A DNA stretch of 64,000 nucleotides from the NCBI RefSeq assembly GCF_050624435.1, contig NC_134535.1, forward strand, positions 75,698,494 through 75,762,493, written 5' to 3'. A model generated the notes under the pieces. That model was not told where the DNA came from. It saw nothing but the letters and a program-made list of their open reading frames with translations, and did no database searches. Each line of letters opens with the position of its first letter. Within the stretch, counting starts at the first letter, position 1. The DNA comes from Tenrec ecaudatus. Taxonomy: Eukaryota; Chordata; Mammalia; Afrosoricida; Tenrecidae. Shown here piece by piece: positions 36,301-44,954 of this stretch. The translations under genes were made by a program, and so were the position numbers.

Positions 36301-39300
36301 TCCTTGGGGATTCGGACAACCCTTTGGGGAACTCTGCAAGCAGAGCTGTTGCCGTCATCACCGCCATCAAGTTAATTCCAACTCCTGGCGACCCAAGGGT
36401 GCAGGGAACTGTTCTCGGGCTGACTGTTCTGTATTTGCTTTTTGCACAAGGCTGGCATTCGTTTGCACTGATGGAGCAAAGCAGCGATGGGAACTGCTGT
36501 CACGATAGCACAGTTCAAGGCAATGGCACCAAGCCACCTCTGTTACTCTTTCCTCGACACATGCAGCAAATAATGACACTTTCCGTTTAGAATAGCCTTC
36601 GTGAAAGTGTAAAAAAGATTTTTTTATTAAATTGAACCCTTGAATACACTTACAAAATCAGCTTTGTTTATTTTGATACATGCCCTTTTAATCTTGTCTG
36701 TGACTTAGCGGGATGGTTGTCTCAGGAGGAATCACCTGTGCGGTTGTCTGATTTGTAAGCCCAACAAGCTTCATGGAACATCATTTATACTTGAAAGAAC
36801 TGCTAGTGAATTGGTATCTGACAGACATTTTCCTGGGAACAAAGTGAGCCTGTCACTTTAGGAACACAGTTGACAACATTTACCGCCAGTGAAAACACTC
36901 AAGCTTTCAAGTGACGAGGAGGCCCTATGGGAGTTTGGTGGTGAAACTTGTAGCAACTGAGCAGACTCATTGGAGGAGCTAACCCGCTAGCCACTCGGGA
37001 GAATAACGGGCAGTCTGCTGCTGGCTTTGGAAGCTGGAATCGTGGAACTTCTGTCCGGCAGTATGTACTTGACGGCTTCCCAGTACTTACAAATTCTTCT
37101 TTAGTGGAGAATAGGCTTTTTAAAATGTTGGGTAATGACATTAAATTAGAATGTAAAAGGGGTTATGAAATAAAGTTTGAAGATGGCTGCTCTACAAATT
37201 ATTGGGCATCTTGACCTTTCATGTAGTGTGTCATGCATAGCATTTAATCAGGACACGCAGAGCCAGCATCTGTAATAGTAGTGTGCTTCACGGGTGAATC
37301 AAGTCTAGTTCCCCTTTCTTCTGGTGATGGCCATTCAAGTGTTTCCAGCCTTTTTTCTAACTCAATGATATGGCAACAAATATACATCTGTATAGTATTA
37401 TATTCTGTAGTATAAATCCAGGCTTAAAGTTGGGCTGATTTTCAAGTTCCATCCAAATAAATTTCCCGTCTCCATAAAGTCTCTAGCCATTTCTCCTTCT
37501 GTAGTTCTTTCCCCCTGTAAAACCATTTTATTGGAAGCTAATACAGATATCATATCAGTCCATAGTTAAGTCACATCAAGCAGTATTGTACAATTGCTAC
37601 CACGATCAATTTCAAAACGTTCTCTTCCTTCATAACTCCCTTTACCTTGCTCCCCCTCCCCCACTGTGCGCCCCCCTCCTGGAACCCTCACTGTAGTTGC
37701 TGTCTCTATTGGTTGATCAATGCTGAGTTTTATTTGCTGAAAAACAGCAAAACATATTACAAATATTCACTGACAATACATAAGAGAGAAACCCTCATAT
37801 GAGAAAAAAAGAAAATGTTGAAAACCAAATCAGGCCCAACGTGTATCAGAGGGGAATCCACTGGGCAGGTTTTAACCATTCAAGTCAGGTGTATCCTGTG
37901 ATCTGTAGCATCCCTCTAATGCGCTCTGTTTGGTAACCGTTATGGAAGATGGTAATCACTGGAGGCTGATTTCCTGTGTAGAGCTCACAAATGAACTTGG
38001 GTTTCCACTGTCATCCATAGCCTTCTGCAAACCAGAATCTCATAATTTAGGCTCTGATCCCATTCCCTCTTTTGGCTTTGTGTTATGTAACCTTTGGTCA
38101 CTAATGTTGGTATGCTTCTTCCATGTGGACTTAGTTGACATCTCACTTAGATGGCTTCTTGTTTGGAAACAAGCCTCTAAGACCAGACTTTATTTTATCT
38201 GAAAGCTGGGCACCATCTAATTTCTTCACCACACTTTGCTGTAGCACCCACATCTTCTGTGTTCTGTATCAACCAGGGCCATAGTATAAGAACTAATTGT
38301 TCTTCAATTAGAGCTAGGATTTTGTGTGAGCCCAAAACCCATTCCTTGATCTTACTTTTTTTTTTTTAATCTGTCTTTGGCTCCCTTTAGAGACCTCCTT
38401 GTTAATTTATGGTAGAGAGTCTTATCAATCATCCATGGCTCTTATTTTTGCCCACTTTGGGGGCTTTTCACTTTACTGCCTTTGCTATTATATGTTTTGT
38501 GTTTTTAAATTCCTCTGGGCCAGGCTTATCTTGCCAACTAAATTATCTAGTTAGACTCTCCTCGAAGGCAAGGGTGGTGTATTATACTGCGTATTCCCCA
38601 TAGAGCATAGCTGGAAAAAAGATAATAGTCAATAATGCGTTGCAAGAGATACATGGAGGGTTGATATGAGGTGCCTTATGGTTGGATTTAGTAGAGAGAA
38701 GGATCTTAAGGAAGGATGCATACAGTCATGCATTCTCATCATGGGAAATGCTTGAAAGTAAAGATGCCTCTGACTTAAGTTCTCTCATTTCAGGCAAGTA
38801 CATCGCCTCTACACAGCGACCCGACGGAACCTGGCGGAAACAGCGGAGGGTGAAAGAAGGCTACGTGCCACAAGAGGAGGTCCCAGTGTGCGTGGCTAGA
38901 CCTGAGGAGGGGATGTATATGGGCTCCCAAAAGAGGATAAAATGGGTGTGCCTTAGAATTCGGGGAAGATGCTCCTGACCACCCAGGAAGTGGCAGGGGA
39001 GGCAACTATCTGGGGGAGGGGACAGGGCTGGAAGCTCGGGGTGAGGGTTAGAGGCGACCAATCCTGCTCCCGTGTCCTCTGTTCATCAGAACCTCCACGC
39101 AGTGTCCGGGGACACACACACACACACACACTTTCCTGTAGAACTGAGGAAAGTTGAGGGACCAAGGAATAAGGGAAAAAGAGGAGGGAATATAGGATGG
39201 AGTGGATCAGAAGGTTGATGGGGAAGAAAAGAAAAGGGGGTGGGATGATTCACAAAGGTCTCTAACTCTTTGAAACTGTGGCTGTCTTCTTCTCAGGTAT

Positions 39301-39780
39301 GAGAACAAGTATGTGAAGTTTTTTAAGAATAAGCCAGAACTGCCCCCAGGGCTGAGTCCTGAAGCCACTGCTCCTGCAACCCCATCTCGGCCTGAAGGTG
39401 GTGAACCAGGCCTTTCCAAAACAGCCAAACGCAACCTGAAGCGGAAGGAGAAGAGGCGGCAGCAACAAGAGAAGGGAGAGGCAGAGGCCGTGAGCCGGAC
39501 TCTTGAAAAGATGTCCCTGGGCGAGAGCGCCCCGCTCCCCAGTGCTCTGCAAGGCTTCCATGCAGTCCCTACGGCCACTTCTGACCAGCCTGACTCCACT
39601 GCCACCGCGGAGAAAGCCAAGAAGATAAAGAACCTGAAGAAGAAGCTACGGCAGGTGGAGGAGCTGCAGCAGCGGGTCCAGGCCGGGGAGGTTAGCCAGC
39701 CCAGCAAGGAGCAGCTGGAGAAGCTGGCGAGGAGGAGGGCCCTCGAGGAGGAGCTGGGGGACCTGGAGCTAGGCCTGTGA
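24277..39780 (+). CDS. PYM1: PYM1 gene span, canonical isoform (3 coding exons)
   Basis: PYM1 (WIBG) binds the MAGOH-RBM8A (Mago-Y14) core of the exon junction complex through its N-terminus. It associates with the small ribosomal subunit through its C-terminal region, promoting EJC disassembly and recycling in the cytoplasm. Joining 24277-24310, 38794-38887 and 39297-39780 gives one uninterrupted frame of 203 codons plus TGA, against 204 residues in human. Order in the protein: the conserved Mago-binding segment (about residues 12-46, with KYIAST...[11 protein letters not shown] and [10 protein letters not shown]); an acidic, proline-rich linker with a basic [11 protein letters not shown] block; and a C-terminal basic/coiled-coil segment ending EDLELGL-like (here DLELGL). 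Splice sites are GT-AG with matching phases. The 14.5-kb first intron is full of retroelements. The gene appears intact. Confidence 0.97.
26007..26205 (+). repeat. AfroSINE
   Basis: GCAGCCCTGGTGGCAGAGTG head, TTTGAAACCACCAACCAGCC, GGGGCTTTCTACCCCTGTGA and CATGAGTCAGAATCGAGAG tail. Confidence 0.9.
26238..26400 (+). repeat. AfroSINE, diverged
   Basis: GGTGCAGTGGTTACAAACCA, ACCACCAGCCTCTCC and TTGGAATCAACTCGACAGCA; directly follows the copy at 26007. Confidence 0.82.
26846..27022 (-). repeat. AfroSINE
   Basis: Reverse: CCATCGATTACAACTCCTAG, GCTGGTGGTTTTGAACTGCT, GGCCTTGCGG, and CTAACCACTAGGACACCAGG at the head end. Confidence 0.88.
27101..28101 (-). mobile_element. L1 copy with apparent 3'-transduced LTR sequence
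   Basis: A 1.0-kb insertion flanked by a perfect 16-bp duplication TGGCACCAGTCTCTTT (27085-27100 and 28102-28117). Read on the minus strand it is a 5'-truncated L1 3' UTR (28101 to about 27549) ending in its own A-rich tail. It is followed by about 440 bp of ERVL-like LTR sequence (27545-27108) and a second A-rich tail next to the duplication. An AATAAA (plus-strand TTTATT at 27146-27151) lies about 40 nt before that tail. This is the signature of L1 readthrough and 3' transduction. Confidence 0.8.
27108..27545 (+). mobile_element. ERVL/MLT2-like LTR fragment carried by L1
   Basis: AAGAAAGAGCTTTATATACA, CCCAGTCCAGTCCAGATCAA, ACACATGCAATGATGCCGAA and ATTGACAGGCTAGACCCC match the LTR copies at 8568 and 44081. 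The first 60 or so bases of the LTR (TGTTAGTC start) are absent. Confidence 0.8.
28402..28585 (+). repeat. AfroSINE
   Basis: CTCTGGTGGCTTAGTGGACT, AACTGCAAGGCCAGTGGTTC, AAACCCACCAGCTTCTCTGC and CTGTGAGTCGGAATCTGCC. Confidence 0.9.
29645..29812 (-). repeat. AfroSINE
   Basis: Reverse: GACCCTATATGATGGAGTAG, GGAGCGCTGGTGGGTTCGGC, GGTTAGCAGCCGAGTAG and GGCCACTAGGGCTCC. Confidence 0.88.
30098..30390 (-). repeat. tRNA-Gly-derived SINE with RTE-type tail
   Basis: Reverse orientation. The tail end (TTGAGTTGGGCCCCTGCCTT), the TTTCCACTGGCTGATTTCAC block, the GGTCAGCATCACAGCAACAG block and a tRNA-like head with a B-box (GGAATTGAACCAGAATC) appear in order. It is a second SINE type, distinct from AfroSINE, but ends in the same RTE-like sequence. 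The better-preserved tRNA head is in the copy at 42215. Confidence 0.65.
30507..30715 (+). mobile_element. SPIN-family hAT transposon (MITE-like), one end missing
   Basis: Begins with the inverted-repeat end CAGTGGTTCTCAGCCTTCCT. It continues ATGTTGTGGTGAATCCCAAC, CACAAAATTATTTTCGTTGC, TACTTCATAACTGTAATTTT and GACATGTAGGATGTATTTTC, all SPIN landmarks. The other inverted repeat is lost. Non-autonomous; no transposase. Confidence 0.9.
30732..30915 (+). repeat. AfroSINE
   Basis: AGCTACAAGGTCAGTGGCTT, TTTCTGCTTCTGTGAAGG and CACTATGAGTCTGAATCAAC, then TCGATGGCAGTGAGTTTG. Confidence 0.88.
31345..31493 (-). repeat. AfroSINE
   Basis: Reverse: GTAGGACAGGGTAGACTCTC, TTTCGAACCACTGACCTTGC, AATTAGCAGCCCAACAC and ATAACCACTCTGCCACCACA. 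Confidence 0.87.
31580..31737 (-). mobile_element. L1 3' end, 158 bp, with perfect 16-bp duplication
   Basis: The A-tail (TTTTTAAAAAATCATTTTAT on plus) through AGCCCTTGGTATCAGCTCCT is flanked by TACCACCCTACTTTTC at 31564-31579 and 31738-31753. It is truncated at the GAGGAGCTGATACC region of the L1 3' UTR. Confidence 0.93.
32230..32425 (+). repeat. AfroSINE, well preserved
   Basis: AGGAGCCCTGGTGGCATCGT, GCCGCAAGGTCAGCAGTTTG, AAACCACCAGCTGCCCTGTG, GACTTGGCTTTCTATTCCG and GCTATGAGTCAGAGTGGACT. The best copy for seeing the family in this window. Confidence 0.93.
33050..33185 (+). repeat. L2/MIR-type relic
   Basis: GAATGCATGCTACAAGAGGG and AGTAAGTGCTCAATAAACAT, the typical L2 3' end. Confidence 0.65.
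33458..33562 (+). repeat. AfroSINE, internally deleted
   Basis: AAGGAGCCCTGGTAGTGCTG head, CAAGCCCACCAGCCATGCC and CAGCCTCGGAAACCCAGGGG. Confidence 0.85.
33665..33792 (-). repeat. AfroSINE 5' part
   Basis: Reverse: GAGTAGAAAGCCTCATCTTT, GGTTTTGAACTGCTGACCTT, GCGGTTAGCAGC and CATAACCACTTTACTACCAG. Confidence 0.88.
35995..36190 (+). mobile_element. SPIN-family hAT transposon, both ends present
   Basis: 196 bp: left end TGGTCCTCAACCTTCCTAAT; right end GTTGCGACCCACAGGTTGAG followed by AACCGCTG. The internal deletion between TTTTGCTACTGTTATGAATT and GAAAGGGTC is typical of SPIN MITEs. The right flank ATCTAAAG fits the SPIN target preference (TCTAGA-like); the left flank is degraded (ATCTA). Confidence 0.93.
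37515..38275 (-). mobile_element. Older L1 3' UTR
   Basis: TAAAACCATTTTATTGGAAG, TTGTACAATTGCTACCACGA, TTCAAAACGTTCTC and, further in, CATAGCCTTCTGCAAACC and TGCTTCTTCCATGTGGACTT. An older subfamily than the CCCCTAATAAAATG copies. Confidence 0.75.
38276..38793. other. Unique intron 1 sequence before PYM1 exon 2
   Basis: No repeat recognised, except perhaps a continuation of L1 at its left edge. Ends in the pyrimidine-rich acceptor region of exon 2. Confidence 0.4.
38794..38887 (+). CDS. PYM1: PYM1 exon 2 (Mago-Y14 binding segment)
   Basis: 94 bp between acceptor TTTCAG (ends 38793) and donor GTGCGT (38888). It encodes the most conserved part of the protein, [12 protein letters not shown]...[12 protein letters not shown]...PQEEVP, the segment that contacts MAGOH-RBM8A. 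The donor was chosen because only this position keeps the reading frame with exon 3 (VPV-YENKY); joining at the GTGTGC two bases earlier in the codon gives an immediate stop. Confidence 0.97.
39113..39131. repeat. Short (CA)n in PYM1 intron 2
   Basis: Pure CA run of about nine units, 225 bp after exon 2. Confidence 0.9.
39297..39780 (+). CDS. PYM1: PYM1 exon 3 (terminal coding exon)
   Basis: Starts after acceptor CTTCTTCTCAG. It encodes the YENKYVKFF motif, the [10 protein letters not shown] linker, the [20 protein letters not shown] basic block, and the [19 protein letters not shown] helical segment before the DLELGL end and TGA at 39778-39780. The C-terminal half is the region associated with ribosome (40S) binding. 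Conservation with human is very high outside the middle of the linker. Confidence 0.98.
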
Positions 39781-40235
39781 GGCCTGTGGGGACAGCAAAC
39801 GGACTGCAGAACAAACCACGGGGCTCTCTGGGGTCTTGAGGGACGTGGACGGCAGCAGTCAGGAGGGGCACCCTCAGACTGGTGCACTTCACTTCTTGCT
39901 GCCCAACGCTGTCCTCCCAGAGTCTAGTCTCGCCCTCATTTCATCCCCTTTTACCCTCCAATACCTGTTTTTGGACTCTGCCCCTCCCAGCCCCCTTGGT
40001 CAAAATCTCAGTGACTGTCCCACTTTACCTTTACTGCTGGGTATTGTGTTTAACAGGAAATTGCGTGGGTGGAAATCTCTTGGAGAGCTGAGATGGGGGT
40101 AGGGGACTATACCCAGGTCTGGGAGTCTCGGTTCCTGCTCACAGTGTTTAGGCTTTGTCTCCCTCCCCATCCTCCCTCACCTCTGCCTTTTTTTTTTTTT
40201 TAAAGAATGAGAATAAACTCATAGACATGTCTGCC
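39781..40235 (+). other. PYM1: PYM1 3' UTR with poly(A) signals
   Basis: About 0.45 kb, pyrimidine-rich, with a poly(T) run at about 40189-40201 just before the poly(A) signal AATAAA at 40212-40217. Downstream sequence (TGTCTGCCTTTGCC) is U/GU-rich, as expected after a cleavage site. A second AATAAA lies at 40298-40303. The exact cleavage point is inferred. Confidence 0.75.
40212..40217 (+). terminator. PYM1: PYM1 polyadenylation signal AATAAA
   Basis: Canonical hexamer about 430 bp after the stop codon. Confidence 0.8.
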
Positions 40236-40509
40236 TTTGCCTCTTTTTTCCTAGCTCCACCTAATACGGCTTTTGGCCTCCTAAGTTTATCACAGGAAAT
40301 AAACTTTTGGAAGTAATAATGAATTTATTTTTAATTTATGAGCATAACTTATTTGCAAAACTTGGTTTTTGCGCATGTTTGCTCAGACTTCACTGAACGG
40401 GAATTAGTATTATAATAAAACAACATTAATTTGACATACTGGTTTATGCATGTCATTCTTGAGCAGAGTCATTTGACCTTTGTACTTCCTTAGTTTCTTT
40501 TTTTTTTTT

Positions 40510-40650
40510 TCATGGTAGCATGCTCACCTCAGCCCCGCTTGGTGGTCCACGTGGAGGGAGAGAGCAATTTAATGCTAGCCCAGGCTTTTATCTTCTCTGG
40601 GGACATGCAAGCCCCCTAATCACAGGTGAGGACATACGTCACAGGAAGAG
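40510..40650 (+). repeat. Repeat shared with 61405-61660
   Basis: CATGGTAGCATGCTCACCTC and AGCCCCGCTTGGTGGTCCAC, then later CTAATCACAGGTGAGG, recur at 61412 onward. LTR-like, but not classified. Confidence 0.5.
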
Positions 40651-40914
40651 GTTGTGCTTAACGTGCAGTGCCCCTTGAATCTCACAGCCAAGGCTGCTTT
40701 CTCTGTTGATCATATTTCCAAGGAAACTAAACCCCGGCTCTGTGCTGCTCAAAGGGTAATCCAGGGCTCACTAGGCTTCAGAGTTGGTCGCTGAAGGGTC
40801 TCCCATAAAATGCAGGTTCTTGAGCTTCACCCAAGTCTCTGGGGACACGGAGTTGGGAGATGTCCCAACCAGCTGATGCAGCTCTGGGAGCCCTCACTAT
40901 TGGCCCTTGGATGT

Positions 40915-41150
40915 GTTGTCGAGAGAGACAGTCCCTGGAGAAGGACATGATGCTTGGTAAAGTGGATGGGCAGCATCAAAGAGGAAGACCCCCTGGCGAG
41001 ATGGATCGACACAGTGGCTACAACACTGGGCTCCGACCCAAGAACCATGGAGAGACTGGTGCAGGACTGGCCAGTGTTCCATTCTCTTGTACATCTGGTG
41101 GCTATGAGTCAGAACCTGACACCTGACGACACCTGACAGCAGCAACACGC
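40915..41150 (+). mobile_element. RTE/BovB LINE 3' end
   Basis: AGACAGTCCCTGGAGAAGGA, CATGATGCTTGGTAAAGTGG, AGAGGAAGACCCCCTGGCGA, GTGCAGGACTGGCCAGTGTT and a TATGAGTCAGAACCTGACAC end with CAGCAGCAACA. Confidence 0.88.
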
Positions 41151-41158
41151 TGCCCCTG

Positions 41159-41345
41159 GGGAGCCCTGGTGACAATCATGGGTTACACATTGGGCTCTTA
41201 ACCTCAGGTCAATAGTTTGAACCCACCAGTGACTCCGAGGAAGAAAGAGGAGGCCGTCAGTTCCCATCAAGATGTTTAGTCTCAGAAATCCACAAGGGCA
41301 GCTCCACCCTGCCCTATAGGGTCACTGTGAATGGAATTTGACCCA
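41159..41345 (+). repeat. AfroSINE
   Basis: GGAGCCCTGGTGACAATCAT, TTTGAACCCACCAGTGACTC and CCTGCCCTATAGGGTCACTG; follows the RTE 3' end directly. Confidence 0.9.
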
Positions 41346-41954
41346 TGTCCGTGAGTTTGGCCTTGAGTTTCATGTTCCACCTCTGTTGTAGAGGAAGGGC
41401 TGGGGGGAGCCACTGTAGCTGGTCATGTGCCTTCTGCCCGGCTCACACTCTCTGTATGGGAACCTTCTCCTTACTGTTCCTTTTTGAAGATAACATGGAC
41501 TGACTTCACAGCTTTACCTAGAGCAGCTCTTTGGAATTTCAGCTTCTCATAAGCCACTCCAAGGTGACTTTGGGAGCAGACTAAGAATACAATGAGAAAT
41601 TTACAGTAGTTGAATGGACAAGGCTGTCAATTCTTTCTTGTTTTAAAATGTGCTGTCAGGGAAAAGTCACTGTTCTTGCATCCTCTGATTTCCACTGACC
41701 TATGAACACTGTTTTCCTTTCTAGTTTATAGACCCAGTGGCAGGGGGTGGGGTGGGGAATCCTCTGCAGTGAACTGTCTCAGGAGTTCAAAGTTCTTAGT
41801 CTAACAGAGTACACCCATACTCTGGCCCCGTTTCTTACCATTCTTCAACTCTGGTCAAGCTCCTCTCCCAACTGTACTGAACCACGTTCAGTTCATTGAA
41901 TGATCCCTATCTGCCCTGAGTCCCAGTTCTAGATAGAACATCGTAGCACTTAAA

Positions 41955-42135
41955 CTCTTTTGCAAGATTTGTCAGTGTAATATATCCTTAAACATTTTTT
42001 TTGCTCATTTGATTTCTTGGTTGCGTTCTCCATTGATTGTGGGTCCAAGTAAAATGAACTCCTTGACAACTGTAACATTTTCTCATTGTCGTGGCAGTTA
42101 TTGATTACACTGCTGGCCTGCTTGTCAGCCGTCCA
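41955..42135 (-). mobile_element. RTE/BovB LINE fragment
   Basis: Reverse: TCTCCATTGATTGTGGGTCC, AAGTAAAATGAACTCCTTGA and CAACTGTAACATTTTCTC, matching the RTE region also seen at 15105. Confidence 0.65.
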
Positions 42136-42214
42136 CTTCATTCGCCGCCTTAGTTGCTGTTAAATCCGCCTGACTCACACAAACCCATGCACAATCAAGG
42201 TTCTCATGGACTAG

Positions 42215-42388
42215 GTGTTGGGAAGTAGATCACCAAGCTTTTCTTCCTAGTGTTAACCTGAAATCTCCACATTGCAACACGAAAGCCTTCTCTGAGAGGA
42301 GGTGACTGCATGAGGTGCATTGGGAATTGAATCCAGGTCTCTCCCTGGGCTTCTAGAATTCTACCAGAGAGCCACCGCTGCCCCCAAT
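42215..42388 (-). repeat. tRNA-Gly-derived SINE
   Basis: On the minus strand GGTGGCTCTCTGGTAGAATT then GACCTGGATTCAATTCCCAA and TGCACC are the A-box and B-box halves of a tRNA-Gly. The SINE body follows (TCATGCAGTCACC; TTCGTGTTGCAATG; CTAGGAAGAA), ending before its RTE-type tail. The anticodon arm is degraded, so this is not a tRNA gene. Confidence 0.75.
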
Positions 42389-42514
42389 GAAGTCCTGTGC
42401 AGAATGCAGGAAGTGCTGCAGTTGAGGTAGTTGTGTGTGGAGAGAGCTCAGAAGAAGCAATTGATTCTCTTGAAGGGTTAGGGAGGCTGTTGGCTGGTGA
42501 AGAAAACTGACAAA

Positions 42515-42612
42515 AAAGGAAGGTAGGAACTGATTGTGGTAGCAATTGTACAATACTGCGTGATGTGATTGAACTATGGAATCGTATTAACTCCCAATTT
42601 TTTAAAAAGGGA
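42515..42612 (+). mobile_element. Older L1 3' terminal fragment
   Basis: ACTGATTGTGGTAGCAATTG, TACAATACTGCGTGATGTGA and TTGAACTATGGAATCGTATT, then an A-rich tail. Confidence 0.65.
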
Positions 42613-43044
42613 AGAACCCATATGCACAAAAAGCTGGCAGCGTGAACGTTGCACGGTGAACTTAGGAGGGGGTTTCGGTCTTTCCAGGGCACATTTCCTT
42701 ACCTGAAATCAGTATCATTTGCTATGGGAAGAAAATAAACCAGTGATTCTTAAAATGTCATGGAATTAATTTAGAAAATTGAGACCAGTAGTGTTTCTTA
42801 AATAGGATAGAAAAAAGTATGTTGTATGACAATTTTGCTTCAGTATATATGTATAGATTTATGAGTTCTGGGTTAGAAGATAATATTCCTTACCTTGCTT
42901 ATAGAAAAATAGGTTTGAAGAAAGCACAGACTTATCATTACTGAGCAGATGAGGCATCACATTATCTTCTTCCTGGGAGGGTATTACTGATTGAATTATG
43001 TCCCCCCAGTATATGTGTCACAAATCCTAACTGCTGTACCTGTA

Positions 43045-43170
43045 GAACAGGAGAAAGATGGGCCTACTCCCATAAAGAGTTACAGTCTTGGAAACTCATG
43101 GGGCATTCTACCCTGTCCTATAGGGACTCCATGGATCGGTATCAACTGAATGGCAGTGAGTTTGGTTTTT
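43045..43170 (+). repeat. AfroSINE 3' part
   Basis: GGGCCTACTCCCATAAAGAG, TACAGTCTTGGAAACTCATG and CTACCCTGTCCTATAGGGAC. Confidence 0.87.
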
Positions 43171-43326
43171 TTTATTTACCTGTAGGAAAGGAGGCCTTGG
43201 GGTGCTCTGGGGAACCACAATTGCTAACCACTCTAATCAGAATTTCCCCAAATGGGTGATTTGCCCCCTAGGGGATGCTGGACTGATCCTGGGGGCTGTA
43301 AAAGCAGATTCCTACACTTTTATCTT

Positions 43327-43505
43327 TATGGAGTCCTGGTAGTGTAATGGTTAAATGCTGGTCTGTGACCAGTCTGGTTGGCAGTTCTAAACCACCAGCA
43401 GCTCCTTGAGAGAAAGGCTGGGCTTTCTATTCCCATAAACAGTTATAGTCTTGGAAACCTACAGGGGGGTCACTGGATCAGCATTGACTTGATGGTAGTG
43501 TGTAG
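43327..43505 (+). repeat. AfroSINE
   Basis: GGAGTCCTGGTAGTGTAATG (A-box region), TCTAAACCACCAGCAGCTCC, GGGCTTTCTATTCCCATAAA and TCAGCATTGACTTGATGGTA. Confidence 0.9.
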
Positions 43506-43611
43506 GTTTACACTTTATCCTCTAGGACAGTAGTTTTTAATTGCTAGTGGGCTGTTGAAATTTTTTTTTTTCTGAAAGGGGGCAGTAGGTTAAATAAGTT
43601 TGGAAACTCAT

Positions 43612-43700
43612 GGAAGAAGTTCAAACCCATTTTTCTGTGGGAGAAAGATGAAGCTTTCTGTTCCCAGAAAGGTCTACAGCCTCAGAAACGATCTGGGGTC
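43612..43700 (+). repeat. AfroSINE fragment
   Basis: TCTGTGGGAGAAAGATGAAG, CTTTCTGTTCCCAGAAAGG and CTACAGCCTCAGAAACGA. Confidence 0.8.
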
Positions 43701-43839
43701 TCTGAGGAAATGGCATGGGGCCATCTCTAACTTACTCCAGCTTAGGTGGGGGGGGGCGGTAAAGGAGAATGTGACTCCACACCAGTTCACGGCAGATCGC
43801 CACAAGACAGAGGCCAGACATGCCTCCACCCTCCACCCT

Positions 43840-44080
43840 GCTATGACCTTGTTCTGACACCAACCGTTCCTCTCACTATACTCTTAGACAGTCTGTACAG
43901 TGGCAATTGCTGTACGGAACTCATGGACGATACCCATGATGATAGGGTTTAATTAGGAAGTTAATACAAGCCAGGATCAGAAAGCATTAAGAACATAGTC
44001 ATTGTCATTGGTTCACCTCTTCTCAGTCATCAACCATGTCTCTCTGGTCCTCAGCATCTCAACTTTGTAATCTCTTGACC
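43840..44080 (+). repeat. Interspersed repeat shared with 12935-13440
   Basis: Same block order as the copy at 12935. It is cut at 44080 by the LTR insertion and seems to resume at 45095 (GGCTTCTGCCTCAGTGGACC, compare AGCTTCTGCCACTGTGGGCC at 13197). Confidence 0.55.
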
Positions 44081-44167
44081 TATGTTAGTCCGGGTAGACT
44101 AGAGAAACAAATCCAGGGAGACACTCATGTATATAAGAGAGAGTTTTATATAAAGGGTAATTGTACA

Positions 44168-44591
44168 ACTGGTCCAGACAGAAACTGGAAACACAGGGAA
44201 TCCAGGCCAGATGATCCCTTCAGGACCAGTGGTGAGAGTGGCGATACCAGGAGGTTGGAGGGAAGAATCGAAAGGGCGAACCGATTACAAGGATCTACAT
44301 ATAACCTCCTCCCTGGGGGACAGACAACAGAAAAGTGGGTGAAGAGAGATGTTGGACAGTGTAAGAGATGACAAAATAATAATTTATAAATTATCAAGGG
44401 TTCATGAGGGAGAGGGTAGTAGGGAGGGAAGGGGAAAAAATGAGCTGATGCCAGGGGCTTAAGTGGAGAGCAAATGTTTTGAGAATGATGAGGATAACAA
44501 ATGTACAAATGTGCTTTGCACAAGTGATGTATGTATGGATTGTGATAAGAGTTGTATGAGCCCCTAATCAAATGATTTTTAAAAATAAAAA
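44168..44591 (+). mobile_element. L1 3' end inserted in the LTR
   Basis: GGGAATCCAGGCCAGATGAT through GAGCCCCTAATCAAATGATT plus A-tail. The 11-bp target-site duplication GTAA(T/C)TGTACA lies at 44157-44167 and 44592-44602, with one mismatch. Confidence 0.9.
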
Positions 44592-44907
44592 GTAACTGTA
44601 CATTAAGAAAGCATTCCAACCCAGTCCAGTTGAAGCCCATAGGTCTGATATTAGCCCATATGTCCCATACTAATCTATAAAGTCCTCTTCAGACTCATGA
44701 AACACATGCAATGATGCCAACTGCAGGACAATCAGGCCAGTGGATAGAAAGTCCTGTGGATCCAGTGACGGTGGAAGCACCTCAGCGCTGGCATGAGTCT
44801 CCACGTGGCTCCTCCAGGTCCAGGGCTCACTGCCATCAGCATAGATCCATGTGTCTTGTCTGTAGAAGAGTCTCTCAGGCAGTGAGTGTTGTCATGCAGT
44901 GGAGAGT

Positions 44908-44910
<3 letters not shown>

Positions 44911-44952
<42 letters not shown>
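44911..44952. repeat. (AG)n microsatellite
   Basis: About 21 uninterrupted AG units inside the LTR. Confidence 0.95.

Positions 44953-44954
<2 letters not shown>

Larger units (their letters stand above)
24311..38793 (+). other. PYM1: PYM1 first intron (about 14.5 kb)
   Basis: Starts at the exon 1b donor and ends at the exon 2 acceptor. No extra coding exon is recognised. Contents are the SINE, L1, LTR and SPIN elements listed separately. Stretches 24600-25850, 28600-29640, 33800-35990 and 36600-37500 hold only weak L2/MIR-like relics (for example a GTGCTCAATAAA tail near 33150) and a short (GA)n at about 25027-25043. Confidence 0.9.

Noticed and set aside
39207-39887. A 226-codon minus-strand open frame opposite PYM1 exon 3
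   Set aside because: Antisense shadow of the strongly coding PYM1 exon, rich in serine, arginine and leucine; no independent support.
42215-42388. tRNA-Gly gene
   Set aside because: A-box and B-box halves are present but the anticodon arm cannot fold, and the sequence continues into a SINE body seen at another locus.
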